This document shows positions 35,443 through 44,075 of a stretch of 64,000 nucleotides of DNA, piece by piece. Source of the stretch: Gibbsiella quercinecans (GTDB lineage Bacteria; Pseudomonadota; Gammaproteobacteria; Enterobacterales; Enterobacteriaceae); assembly GCF_002291425.1 (NCBI RefSeq), contig NZ_CP014136.1, forward strand, positions 1,860,001 through 1,924,000, in the 5' to 3' direction. The position numbers were made by a program, and so were the translations under genes. The notes under the pieces are model-generated. The model did no database searches, had not been told where the DNA came from, and worked only from the letters and a program-made list of their open reading frames with translations. How positions within the stretch are numbered: position 1 is the stretch's first letter; each line of letters opens with the position of its first letter.

Positions 35443-36915
35443 TTACCAGTATCCCAGCCATTTCCACCACAGCCCGCCGACCACCATCCAGATCAGCAAG
35501 TTGACCACGCTCATCACAAAGCCGGTTTTCCACCATTCCGCCAGCGTGACATAGCCTGAACCAAATACAATCGGCGCCGTGCCGGTGGCATAGTGGGTTA
35601 ACGACATCATCAGCGAAGATGAAAAAGCCAGCAACAGCCCCAGCAAGGCCGGCGGCGCCCCGAGAGCCATACCGGCGGCAAAGAAGGCGGCGAACATCGC
35701 GGTCACGTGCGCGGTGGTGCTGGCAAAAAAGTAGTGGGAATACAGGTAGACACAGGTCAGCAGCAGCATGCCGCCGACCCAGCTCATCCCCATATGATCA
35801 ATACCGCTGCCGACGGTATGCGACAGCCAGGCAATCAGCCCCAGCTTGCCCAGGTAGGTGGCCATCATCACCAGCGCCGAGAACCACACCACGGTATCCC
35901 ATGCCCCTTTGTGCTTTAAAATGTCCTGCCAGTTCAACACCCCGGTCATCAGCAGGATAGCCAGGCCGATCAACGCCGTGGTGGTGGGGTTAATGGCAAA
36001 CTGCGGGCCAAAAATCATCGCCGGGATGCCAGCCCACAGCAACAGCAGCAGGGCAAAAACCCCCAGGGTGATTTTTTCCGGCAGCGTCACCGGCCCCAAG
36101 GCATGCAGTTTCTCCCGCGCAAAACGCGGCGCATCCGGGGTACTTTTGATTTCCGGCGGATACATCAAATACACCACCAGCGGCATGATGATCAGTGAAA
36201 CAATCCCCGGCACCAGCGCCGCTATCGCCCACATCGCCCATGACAGTTGCACGCTGTCGTGGGTGCCCTTGGCAATCAGGCTGACCACCAGCGGGTTAGG
36301 AGCCGTGGCGGTAACAAACATCGCCGAGGTGATCAGGTTCATGTTGTAGGTGGTCAGCGCCAGATAGCGGCCAATCTTGCCGGAGGTTTTCAGTTCCGGG
36401 CTGGAGCCGAAGCTATCGGCAATCGAGCGCATGATCGGGTGAATAATACCGCCGCCGCGCGCGGTATTGCTCGGCGTCACCGGCGCCAGCGTAATTTCCG
36501 CCAGCGTCAGCGCATAAGCGATACCCAGCGTCTTTTTGCCAAACAGGGAAATAAAGTAATAGCCGATACGCGCGCCCAACCCGGTTTTATTCAGGCTAAG
36601 GGAGATCATCACCGCAAAGCCAATCAGCCAGATTAGCGGGTTGGAAAACCCGCTTAGCGCGTCGCTAAGCGCCGCCTCCGGGTTGCCGGGATGGGTAACG
36701 CCGGTCAGGGCCACCAGCGCGATCGCCACGATAGAAACCGCGCCGATCGGCATTGCCTTGCCGATAATGGCAATAATGGTACCGATAAACAATGCCAGCA
36801 AATGCCAAGCGTTAGGGGCAACCCCGTCAGGAACGGGGATAACAAACCAGATAACCAGAGTAACAGCGATTGCGAACAACGAGGGTATGGGTTTAAGCGG
36901 CGTTAATTTATCCAT
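35443..36915 (-). CDS. DASS-family (CitT/TtdT-like) dicarboxylate/anion permease
   Basis: This is a 490-residue inner-membrane transporter with about 12 hydrophobic segments. The family signature block GFSNPLIWLIGFAVMISLSL, the TPSNTARGGGIIHPIMRS motif near residue 150 and a C-terminal ATGTAPIVFGSGY motif place it among the divalent anion:sodium symporter/antiporter group that moves citrate, tartrate, succinate or 2-oxoglutarate. Which substrate cannot be told. The ATG at 36915 is chosen because the 9-residue upstream GTG extension is not conserved-looking. It follows setA by 99 bp on the same strand and could be read through from it. Confidence 0.85.
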   Translation of the reverse strand: MDKLTPLKPIPSLFAIAVTLVIWFVIPVPDGVAPNAWHLLALFIGTIIAIIGKAMPIGAVSIVAIALVALTGVTHPGNPEAALSDALSGFSNPLIWLIGFAVMISLSLNKTGLGARIGYYFISLFGKKTLGIAYALTLAEITLAPVTPSNTARGGGIIHPIMRSIADSFGSSPELKTSGKIGRYLALTTYNMNLITSAMFVTATAPNPLVVSLIAKGTHDSVQLSWAMWAIAALVPGIVSLIIMPLVVYLMYPPEIKSTPDAPRFAREKLHALGPVTLPEKITLGVFALLLLLWAGIPAMIFGPQFAINPTTTALIGLAILLMTGVLNWQDILKHKGAWDTVVWFSALVMMATYLGKLGLIAWLSHTVGSGIDHMGMSWVGGMLLLTCVYLYSHYFFASTTAHVTAMFAAFFAAGMALGAPPALLGLLLAFSSSLMMSLTHYATGTAPIVFGSGYVTLAEWWKTGFVMSVVNLLIWMVVGGLWWKWLGYW

Positions 36916-37014
36916 TATCGACTCATTATTATTAGTTAGCACAGAATGAAAAGGTTGGCGGATACCAATGGGGATAAATGCGGCAAGGCAAGAGCGTTAT
37001 CCAGACATCGGATT

Positions 37015-38202
37015 TCACACTTCCCGCACGCGGGCGCAAAGCCACAGTGAAGCCGTCACCAGAATCAGCGCCAGCCAGTACACCGCGTAGTGGCCCAGGG
37101 CTTCGGCCAGCATGCCTTGCAGCACCCCGGCCAGGATCACCCCGGTCGAAATGCTGTTGGTGAACATGGTGGTGGCCGCCCCCGGCCGGCCTGGCATCAA
37201 ATCCTGAAAATAGAGCATACCGATACCGGCGACAATGCCGATGAAAACGGCGTTAAACAGTTGCAGCACCATTAACGCCGTCTTGAATTTGAACAGCACC
37301 AGCCCGCCGTAAAACAGCACGCCCGCCGCAACGGCGAACAGCATCATGTTGCGTTTGCCAAAGCGTTTAACCAGATAACCCGCTACCAGCATCGCCGGGA
37401 TCTCCAGCCCGGCAGCCGTGCCCATCAATAGCCCCGCCAGCCTTTCCGGCAGCCCCAGCTCGCGGGTGATATACAGCGGCATATCAATGATGTACATGGT
37501 GTTGCAGGTCCACATCAGCATCGAGGCCAAAAACAACAGCCGCACATCGCGGTTACGCCAGGCGCTGGGCGGCGCAATCGGCGAGGCATTCAGGCTACCG
37601 GTTTGCGCTTCGCGCGGCACCGTGGGCAGCCCAAACCACACCAAAACCGCGCTGAGCACAAAAATGCCCGCGGCAATCAGAAACATCACGGTGAAACCGT
37701 AATTCAGCGCCAGAGCAAACGACAACGGTGGGCCAATCACCCAGGCCAGTGAAAGCTGGGCGCGCATCACCGAGCTGAACATCACCACCTCGCGTGCCGA
37801 GCTGTCCGCATACTCACGCGCCAGCGCAAAAATCTGCGGCATCGCGGTATTGGCTACCGCGGCCAGGAACACGCCCAGAGTAATCAACGTCAGGTAGTCG
37901 CGGTTGAAGGCGAACAGTACGCAGTTGCCCACCGCCATCAGGCAGCACACCAGAATCAGCTTGCGCCGATCGCCACGGGTATCGGAGCGTTTCGCCAGCA
38001 GAAAACTGACGATAATGCCGGCAACGGCGTTAATGGTATAAAACAGCCCCACCCACAGCGGCCTGACCTTCACTTCAGTGGTGAGAAACAGACTCAACGT
38101 TGGTGCCTGCAACGCACCGGCGATACCGGCCAGAAAGGCCAGAATCAGGAATGCGGCAAATACGGGGTTAAAACGACGTGGCGACCAGCGGGAAACTTTC
38201 AT
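37015..38202 (-). CDS. setA: Sugar efflux transporter SetA
   Basis: SetA is a major facilitator exporter of sugars and analogues, part of the response to sugar-phosphate stress. The 395-residue protein has about 12 membrane segments and SET-family motifs such as LAFLAGIAGALQAPTLSLFL, FALAREYADSSAREVVMFSS, MGTAAGLEIPAMLVAGYL and IGMLYFQDLMPGRPGAAT. It lies 64 bp downstream of the SgrS 3' end, matching the E. coli sgrS-setA arrangement. Confidence 0.93.
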   Translation of the reverse strand: MKVSRWSPRRFNPVFAAFLILAFLAGIAGALQAPTLSLFLTTEVKVRPLWVGLFYTINAVAGIIVSFLLAKRSDTRGDRRKLILVCCLMAVGNCVLFAFNRDYLTLITLGVFLAAVANTAMPQIFALAREYADSSAREVVMFSSVMRAQLSLAWVIGPPLSFALALNYGFTVMFLIAAGIFVLSAVLVWFGLPTVPREAQTGSLNASPIAPPSAWRNRDVRLLFLASMLMWTCNTMYIIDMPLYITRELGLPERLAGLLMGTAAGLEIPAMLVAGYLVKRFGKRNMMLFAVAAGVLFYGGLVLFKFKTALMVLQLFNAVFIGIVAGIGMLYFQDLMPGRPGAATTMFTNSISTGVILAGVLQGMLAEALGHYAVYWLALILVTASLWLCARVREV

Positions 38203-38267
38203 TTATTCATCCCTGAGCTGAAGCGAAGACCCCATGCTACAGAAGGCCACTAAGAGAATAAAGCAAT

Positions 38268-38295
38268 AAAAAAACCAGTGGGATGGCCCCACTGG
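38268..38295 (-). terminator. SgrS terminator
   Basis: CCAGTGGG and CCCACTGG pair around a short loop, followed by a run of T on the minus strand. A long U tail is needed for Hfq binding of SgrS. Confidence 0.9.
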
Positions 38296-38338
38296 CTGGT
38301 GAAATGCACCATTACTCAGAAACATTTAAGATGGTCGA

Positions 38339-38512
38339 TTACAGACGCTTCCGGTACTCCTCGTCGCTCAGTTTGCTCATATCCCACTGGGTTAAATGCG
38401 CCAGCGTATCCAGCCTTGCCTGTTCCGGCACCACGCTCAGCCAATCGGCCTTCTGGCGGCGAACCGCGTCAAAGTAACGCTGATAAAAACCTTTAGATAA
38501 GAAAACGGTCAT
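38339..38512 (-). CDS. sgrT: SgrT, glucose-transporter inhibitor peptide
   Basis: SgrT is the small protein made from the SgrS RNA; in E. coli it blocks PtsG transport activity. The ATG at 38512 has a strong site (GGGGAGGTGG) and opens a 57-residue frame. Residues 9-14 (FYQRYF) and the later WLSVVPEQARLDTLAHLTQW correspond to FYQHYF and to the WLSV...QWD part of E. coli SgrT as I recall it (43 residues). Here there are about five extra N-terminal residues and a longer charged C terminus (SKLSDEEYRKRL). The stop lies about 19 nt before the pairing region. Confidence 0.85.
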   Translation of the reverse strand: MTVFLSKGFYQRYFDAVRRQKADWLSVVPEQARLDTLAHLTQWDMSKLSDEEYRKRL

Positions 38513-38604
38513 AAGCCACCTCCCCACGCCTTCATTGAGGAAAATTATCGGCGTAATATAGGGAAAGATAAATTGACGAATCGATCGCGGAGAGTTCCTC
38601 TTTT

Positions 38605-40266
38605 ATGTCCAGCCCACGTTTGCAACAGCAGTTCATCCGCTTGTGGCAGTGCTGCCACGGCCAGCCTATGGAAACCACGCTGCAAGAACTGGCAGAGGTG
38701 CTGAGCTGCTCGCGCCGCCACGTGCGCTCGCTGCTCAGCGCCATGCAGCAGCAAGGCTGGCTGACCTGGCAAGCGGAAGCCGGGCGCGGCAAACGTTCGC
38801 AGCTCACCTTTCATTACACCGGGCTGGCGTTGCAGCAGCAGCGGGCCGAAGAACTGTTGGAGCAGGATAAGATCGATCAACTGGTGCAACTGGTCGGCGA
38901 TAAAAACGTGGTGCGCCAGATGCTGCTCTCCCAACTGGGGCGCAGCTTCCGCCAAGGCAAGCATATCCTGCGCGTGCTCTATTATCGCCAGTTGTATAAC
39001 CTGCTGCCCGGCTCGCCGTTGCGCCGCTCGGAAACCCACCTGGCCCGGCAAATCTTTAATGGCCTGACGCGGATAAATGAGGAAAACGGGGAACTGGAAC
39101 CCGACCTTTCCCATCACTGGCAAGCCATCACACCCTTGCACTGGCGTTTTTACCTGCGCCCGGCGATTCATTTCCATCACGGCCGTGAACTGGAAATGCA
39201 AGACGTGATCGCTTCGCTGACCCGGCTGATCCCGCAACCCTTGTTCGCCCATCTGGCCAAGGTCGCGTCGCCCACCCCTTATGTGATCGACGTGCACTTA
39301 CACCGCCCAGACTATTGGCTGCCCTGGCTGCTGGGCAGCGTGCATGCCATGATCCTGCCGCATGAGTGGCAAAGCCTGCCGGACTTTGCCCGCCACCCGG
39401 TCGGCACCGGGCCCTATCGGGTGGTGCGCAATCACCAGAGCCAAATGAAGATTCACGCTTTCGATGATTATTTCGGCTACCGCGCCCTGATCGACGAGGT
39501 CAATATCTGGGTACTGCCGGAAATCACCGAGGAATTGGTATATGCGGGCGTGCAGTTGCAGGCGGACGATACCGGCAAAAATGAGCTGGAAAGCCGGCTG
39601 GAAGAGGGCTGTTACTTTCTGTTATTCGACCAACGCTCGCCGCTGGCTGCGGATGAAGCCACCCGCAGTTGGCTGTGCGAACTGATTAACCCAATCACCC
39701 TGTTGAACAATGCCGGGCCGGAGTATCAACGCTACTGGTCGCCGGCCTACGGCATATTGCCGCGCTGGCATCATTGCCGTGCGCCTTCCCGGCAGCCAAA
39801 ACCCGCCGGCCTGCGCGAACTGACGCTGACCTTTTACAGCGAGCACCCGGAATTCCAGGCCATCCAACAGACGATCGCGCCATTGCTGGCGCAGCACGGC
39901 ATCCGGCTGAATATTCAGGTGGTGGACTACGCTACCTGGCACCAGGGCAACGCGGTCAGCGATTTGTGGCTGGGCAGTGCAAATTTCTATCTGCCGCTGG
40001 AATTCTCGCTCTTTGCTACGCTGTATGAACTGCCGCTGCTGAAGCACTGCATGAATGACGATCTCCACCAGGACGCCGCTCTGTGGCACGACAATATGCT
40101 GCCGTTGGCGGAATTCTGTCGGCGCCTGGTCCATCACCATCAGCTACACCCGTTATTTCACCATTGGCTGCAGTTACACGGCCAGCGCAGCATGCGCGGG
40201 GTGCGGATGAATACGCTGGGCTGGTTTGACTTTAAATCCGCCTGGTTCGCCCCACCTGAGGCCTAA
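38605..40266 (+). CDS. sgrR: SgrR, activator of sgrS
   Basis: SgrR is a transcription factor that senses phosphosugar accumulation and activates sgrS. The 553-residue protein joins an N-terminal winged helix ([20 protein letters not shown] at about residues 24-43) to a solute-binding-protein-like domain (SBP_bac_5 type, with [20 protein letters not shown]). It is divergent from sgrS with 68 bp between the predicted transcript start and the ATG, as in E. coli. The thiB riboswitch lies 55 bp beyond its stop. Confidence 0.96.
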   Translation: MSSPRLQQQFIRLWQCCHGQPMETTLQELAEVLSCSRRHVRSLLSAMQQQGWLTWQAEAGRGKRSQLTFHYTGLALQQQRAEELLEQDKIDQLVQLVGDKNVVRQMLLSQLGRSFRQGKHILRVLYYRQLYNLLPGSPLRRSETHLARQIFNGLTRINEENGELEPDLSHHWQAITPLHWRFYLRPAIHFHHGRELEMQDVIASLTRLIPQPLFAHLAKVASPTPYVIDVHLHRPDYWLPWLLGSVHAMILPHEWQSLPDFARHPVGTGPYRVVRNHQSQMKIHAFDDYFGYRALIDEVNIWVLPEITEELVYAGVQLQADDTGKNELESRLEEGCYFLLFDQRSPLAADEATRSWLCELINPITLLNNAGPEYQRYWSPAYGILPRWHHCRAPSRQPKPAGLRELTLTFYSEHPEFQAIQQTIAPLLAQHGIRLNIQVVDYATWHQGNAVSDLWLGSANFYLPLEFSLFATLYELPLLKHCMNDDLHQDAALWHDNMLPLAEFCRRLVHHHQLHPLFHHWLQLHGQRSMRGVRMNTLGWFDFKSAWFAPPEA

Positions 40267-40321
40267 CAAAGAAAGAAGCCGCTTTCGCCGACGTGCGTTA
40301 ATCTTTACAATAACGCCGTCT

Positions 40322-40435
40322 CAACGGGGTGCGGAAAGGTGCCCGGCGCGCGTTTATCCGGCGTGCGGCAATCTCTTCCGCTGAGAACAAACCCGTCGAA
40401 CCTGATCCGGTCCATACCGGCGGAGGGATTTGAGC
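40322..40435 (+). promoter_or_regulatory. TPP riboswitch (THI element)
   Basis: Conserved THI-box segments are in order: GGGGTGC near 40326, CTGAGA at 40381-40386, ACCCGT, GAACCTGATCCGG at 40398-40410, ATACCGGCGGAGGGA at 40413-40427. The extra arm between GGGGTGC and CTGAGA is relatively long. It stands upstream of thiBPQ and should reduce expression when thiamine pyrophosphate is bound; the same position holds the sroA element in E. coli. Confidence 0.92.
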
Positions 40436-40503
40436 ATGGCGCGTTGACTAACCATTCACCCCACCCTCAGATACCTTTGCCCCTTATCGCCCAGGAGTGC
40501 AAA

Positions 40504-41490
40504 GTGGTCAAAAAATTACTTCCCTGCCTATTGTTGCTGGCCAGCGCGCCGGCGTTGGCTAAAGAAACGCTGACGGTTTACACCTATGATTCCTTCGCCG
40601 CCGATTGGGGCCCCGGCCCGGCGGTGAAAAAAGCCTTTGAGGCAGACTGCGGCTGCGAACTGAAATTCGTTGCGCTGGAGGATGGCGTTTCGCTGCTTAA
40701 CCGCCTGCGGCTGGAGGGCAAAAACAGCGCGGCCGACGTGGTGCTGGGGCTGGACAACAACCTGCTGCAGGCCGCAGGCCAAACCGGCCTGTTTGCGCCA
40801 AGCGCGGTGGATACCAGCAAGCTGACGCTGCCCGGCGGTTGGCATGATAAAACCTTCGTGCCGTTCGACTACGGCTACTTCGCCTTCGTTTACAACAAAG
40901 ACAAACTGAAAAACCCGCCGCAGAGTCTGAAAGAACTGGTGAGCAGCGATAAGCCCTGGAAAATCATCTATCAGGATCCGCGCACCAGCACCCCGGGGCT
41001 TGGCCTGTTGCTGTGGGTGCAGAAAGTGTACGGCGGCAGCGCGCCGCAGGCCTGGCAACAGTTGGCGAAAAAAACCGTCACCGTCACCAAAGGCTGGAGC
41101 GAAGCCTACGGCCTGTTCCTGAAAGGGGAAGGCGATCTGGTGCTTAGCTATACCACCTCGCCGGCCTACCACCTGATTGAAGAAAAGAAAGACAGTTATG
41201 CCGCTGCCAGCTTTAGCGAAGGCAATTATCTGCAGGTGGAAGTGGCCGGTAAGCTGAAGGCCAGCAAGCATCCGCAATTGGCAGAGCGCTTTTTACAGTT
41301 CATGGTGACCCCGGCGTTCCAAAACACCATTCCTACCGGTAACTGGATGTACCCGGTGATCAACACCACGCTGCCGGCCGGTTTTGACCAAATGCCGGTG
41401 CCGAAAGTGGCGCTGCAGTACAGTGCTGAAGATGTGGCGCAACACCGAGGGGAGTGGATCCGGGCATGGCAAAACGCAGTAAGCCGCTAA
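40504..41490 (+). CDS. thiB: Thiamine-binding periplasmic protein
   Basis: ThiB is the periplasmic receptor of the thiamine/TPP ABC importer. The GTG at 40504 has AGGAG at proper spacing and gives 328 residues; the longer open frame runs through the riboswitch and is rejected. The signal peptide (V)VKKLLPCLLLLASAPALA probably cleaves after residue 19. The mature part begins KETLTVYTYDSFAADWGPGP and includes YQDPRTSTPGLGLLLW. thiP overlaps its 3' end by 25 bp. Confidence 0.97.
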   Translation: MVKKLLPCLLLLASAPALAKETLTVYTYDSFAADWGPGPAVKKAFEADCGCELKFVALEDGVSLLNRLRLEGKNSAADVVLGLDNNLLQAAGQTGLFAPSAVDTSKLTLPGGWHDKTFVPFDYGYFAFVYNKDKLKNPPQSLKELVSSDKPWKIIYQDPRTSTPGLGLLLWVQKVYGGSAPQAWQQLAKKTVTVTKGWSEAYGLFLKGEGDLVLSYTTSPAYHLIEEKKDSYAAASFSEGNYLQVEVAGKLKASKHPQLAERFLQFMVTPAFQNTIPTGNWMYPVINTTLPAGFDQMPVPKVALQYSAEDVAQHRGEWIRAWQNAVSR

Positions 41491-43073
41491 TTCCCGGCTG
41501 GCTGCGGCCAGGCCTGCTGGCCGCCGGCCTGATCGTGCTGATCGCCGCACTGGCGATAGGCGCGCTGTGGCACCACGCGCCGGCAAGCAACACCACGGCA
41601 ATCTGGCACGACGCCTACCTGTGGCATGTGGTGCGCTTCACCTTCTGGCAGGCGCTTCTTTCCGCGTTGATCTCGGTGCTGCCTGCCATCTGGCTGGCGC
41701 GCGCGCTCTATCGGCGCCGCTTTCCCGGCCGCGCGATGTTGTTGCGGCTGTGCGCCATGACGCTGGTGCTGCCGGTGCTGGTGGCGGTCTTCGGCTTGCT
41801 CAGCGTCTATGGCCGCCAGGGCTGGCTGGCCACCCTGTGCGGCTGGCTGGGCGTGGAATATCACTTCTCTCCTTACGGCCTGCAGGGCATCCTGCTGGCC
41901 CATTTATTCTTCAACCTCCCGCTCGCCACCCGCCTGCTGCTGCAAGCGCTGGAAAATATCCCGGTAGAACAGCGCCAACTGGCCGCCCAGTTGGGCATGA
42001 ACGGCTGGCAGCAGTTTCGCATCGTCGAATGGCCCGCGCTGCGGCGCCAGTTGCTGCCGAGCGGCGCGCTGATCTTCATGCTTTGCTTCGCCAGCTTTGC
42101 CACCGTGCTGGCGCTGGGCGGCGGCCCGCAGGCCACCACCATTGAACTGGCGATTTATCAGGCGCTGAGCTACGACTACGATCTTAGCCGCGCCGCCCTG
42201 CTGGCGTTGATCCAGATGGCCTGTTGCCTGGGGCTGGTGCTGCTTAGCCAGCGCCTGAGCCAGGCGCTGCCGGTGGGGGCGACCCAGGCGGCGCTTTGGC
42301 GCAACCCGGAAGACAGCCTGCAGCGGCGCATCACCGACGGCCTGCTGATAACCGCAGCCCTGCTGCTGTTGCTGCCGCCGCTGCTGGCGGTGATTGCCGA
42401 CGGCGCCAATCAGGCGCTGGTGAGCGTGTTGCAACAGCAGATCCTCTGGCAGGCGCTGTTTACCTCGTTGCGCATCGCGATCGCTGCCGGTTTGCTGTGC
42501 GTCACCCTGACGATGCTGTTGCTGTGGAGCAGCCGGGAACTGAAACTTCGGCAGCGTTTGCGCTGGGGGCAGGCACTGGAGTTGAGCGGCATGGTGATCC
42601 TGGCGATGCCGGGCATTGTCCTGGCCACCGGCTTTTTCCTGCTGCTGAACGATACCCTCGGCCTGCCGCAGTCGCCCTATGGGCTGGTGATCCTGACCAA
42701 CGCGCTGATGGCGATCCCCTACGCGCTAAAAGTGCTCGACAACCCCATGCGCGATCTGGCGGAACGCTATAACCCCCTGTGCCTGTCGCTGGATATGCAC
42801 GGCTGGCAGCGGCTGCGCTGGATCGAACTGAAAGCACTGCGCCGGCCGCTGGCGCAGGCGCTGGCGTTTGCCTGCGTGCTGTCTATCGGCGATTTTGGCG
42901 TGGTGGCCTTGTTTGGCAACGAGCAATTCCGTACCCTGCCTTTTTATCTGTACCAGCAAATTGGTGCCTATCGCAGCCATGACGGCGCCGTGACCGCACT
43001 GCTGTTGCTGCTGCTGTGCTTCCTGCTGTTTACCCTGATTGAACGCTTACCGGGCCGCCATGCTGACGCTTGA
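41466..43073 (+). CDS. thiP: Thiamine ABC transporter permease
   Basis: ThiP is the inner-membrane permease of the thiamine importer, a fused pair of six-helix permease domains. The ATG at 41466 ([13 protein letters not shown]) gives 535 residues. Both halves have the EAA-type loop that contacts Thi[21 protein letters not shown] in the first and [20 protein letters not shown] in the second. It overlaps thiB by 25 bp and thiQ by 14 bp, so translation is probably coupled. Confidence 0.97.
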   Translation: MAKRSKPLIPGWLRPGLLAAGLIVLIAALAIGALWHHAPASNTTAIWHDAYLWHVVRFTFWQALLSALISVLPAIWLARALYRRRFPGRAMLLRLCAMTLVLPVLVAVFGLLSVYGRQGWLATLCGWLGVEYHFSPYGLQGILLAHLFFNLPLATRLLLQALENIPVEQRQLAAQLGMNGWQQFRIVEWPALRRQLLPSGALIFMLCFASFATVLALGGGPQATTIELAIYQALSYDYDLSRAALLALIQMACCLGLVLLSQRLSQALPVGATQAALWRNPEDSLQRRITDGLLITAALLLLLPPLLAVIADGANQALVSVLQQQILWQALFTSLRIAIAAGLLCVTLTMLLLWSSRELKLRQRLRWGQALELSGMVILAMPGIVLATGFFLLLNDTLGLPQSPYGLVILTNALMAIPYALKVLDNPMRDLAERYNPLCLSLDMHGWQRLRWIELKALRRPLAQALAFACVLSIGDFGVVALFGNEQFRTLPFYLYQQIGAYRSHDGAVTALLLLLLCFLLFTLIERLPGRHADA

Positions 43074-43764
43074 AAAATTGACCTATCTGTATGAACACCT
43101 ACCGATGCGCTTTGATCTGCATATCCAGCCGGGCGAACGCGTCGCGGTGCTCGGGCCAAGCGGCGCGGGCAAAAGCACCCTGCTCAGCCTGATCGCCGGC
43201 TTTCTGCCGGCGGCCAGCGGCCGGTTGTTGCTGGCGGGCGAGGATCACACCGCCACTCCGCCCGCCAAACGCCCGGTCTCCATGCTGTTCCAGGAAAACA
43301 ACCTGTTCGCTCACCTGACCGTCGCCCAAAATATTGGGCTGGGGCTTAACCCCGGCCTGCGGCTGAACAGCGAACAAAAACGGCAGTTGGCGCAGATTGC
43401 CGCCCAGGTCGGGCTGGAAGAACATTTGCAACGCCTGCCGTCGCAGCTTTCCGGCGGCCAGCGCCAGCGGGCAGCACTGGCGCGCTGCCTGGTGCGGCAA
43501 CGGCCGATCCTGCTGCTGGACGAGCCTTTCTCGGCGCTCGATCCGGCGCTACGCAGCGAGATGCTGCAACTGTTGCAGAACGTCTGTCACCAGCGCCAGC
43601 TCACGCTGCTGATGGTTTCGCATAATCTGGACGATGCCGCCCGCATCGCCAAGCGAACGCTGTTGGTGGTTGACGGCCGGATTTATTACGACGGCCCGAC
43701 TCAGGCGCTGGTGGAGGGCCGTGCTCCTGAAGCGCAGATCCTGGGCATACCGGTACAGCCGTGA
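43060..43764 (+). CDS. thiQ: Thiamine ABC transporter ATPase
   Basis: ThiQ powers the ThiBPQ importer. The ATG at 43060 gives 234 residues ([18 protein letters not shown]). Walker [10 protein letters not shown] is at residues 32-40, the Q-loop in [13 protein letters not shown], the signature [14 protein letters not shown] near residue 129, Walker [13 protein letters not shown] near 149 and the switch His in LMVSHNLDD. It ends the operon 104 bp before the ivbL leader. Confidence 0.98.
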   Translation: MLTLEKLTYLYEHLPMRFDLHIQPGERVAVLGPSGAGKSTLLSLIAGFLPAASGRLLLAGEDHTATPPAKRPVSMLFQENNLFAHLTVAQNIGLGLNPGLRLNSEQKRQLAQIAAQVGLEEHLQRLPSQLSGGQRQRAALARCLVRQRPILLLDEPFSALDPALRSEMLQLLQNVCHQRQLTLLMVSHNLDDAARIAKRTLLVVDGRIYYDGPTQALVEGRAPEAQILGIPVQP

Positions 43765-43868
43765 TCTAGCGCGCATTTCTTAGGTGTCCACCTATAAATC
43801 TGTTGTTCCCGTTGGGCACCTGTGCTTTTATGTTGCCTGACTATTATTGTTGATACTTAAGGTTCCCT

Positions 43869-43967
43869 GTGATCGCATCTGCACTGACTTCGGCCCTACT
43901 AAACACCGCGCAACCTGCCGCGGCTGTGGTCGTTCGTGTGGTGGTGGTCGTCGGCAACGCGCCGTAG
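43869..43967 (+). CDS. ivbL: ilvBN leader peptide
   Basis: A GTG at 43869 opens a 32-codon frame whose second half reads AAAVVVRVVVVVGNAP, with eight valine codons, and whose first half has the three leucines in ALTSALLNTA. This matches E. coli IvbL (also 32 residues as I recall). Shortage of charged Val- or Leu-tRNA should stall ribosomes here and relieve the attenuator at 43993-44027. It was too short and started with GTG, so it is easy to miss. Confidence 0.95.
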   Translation: MIASALTSALLNTAQPAAAVVVRVVVVVGNAP

Positions 43968-43992
43968 GGTCCGAATCAACACACGATTCCCA

Positions 43993-44027
43993 AAACCCCG
44001 CCGGCGCCAACCGAGCGGGGTTTCTTG
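43993..44027 (+). terminator. ilvBN attenuator
   Basis: AAACCCCGC (43993-44001) and GCGGGGTTT (44015-44023) pair with a 13-base loop; the sequence after is CTTGTCT, a weak T tract. It lies 25 bp after the ivbL stop and 49 bp before ilvB, the position expected of the attenuator. Confidence 0.85.
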
Positions 44028-44075
44028 TCTCTGTATCCCGCTCAAAGCCAACCGGCCAAGAAGAAGGACGAGACA

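Larger units (their letters stand above)
38266..38536 (-). ncRNA. sgrS: SgrS small RNA (sugar-phosphate stress)
   Basis: SgrS is an Hfq-dependent RNA that silences ptsG and related mRNAs by base pairing. The predicted RNA runs from about 38536 to the T run at 38266, near 270 nt (E. coli 227). The pairing segment at 38320-38298 reads CTGAGTAATGGTGCATTTCA on the minus strand, close to the E. coli CTGAGTATTGGTGTAAAATC, and is followed by a strong terminator. A -10 GATAAT (38549-38544) and weak -35 TTTATC (38572-38567) precede it, fitting SgrR-dependent activation. The SgrT reading frame lies inside. It is divergent from sgrR. Confidence 0.9.

Noticed and set aside
40339-40503. 55-codon N-terminal extension of thiB
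   Set aside because: It overlaps the TPP riboswitch and would bury the signal peptide.
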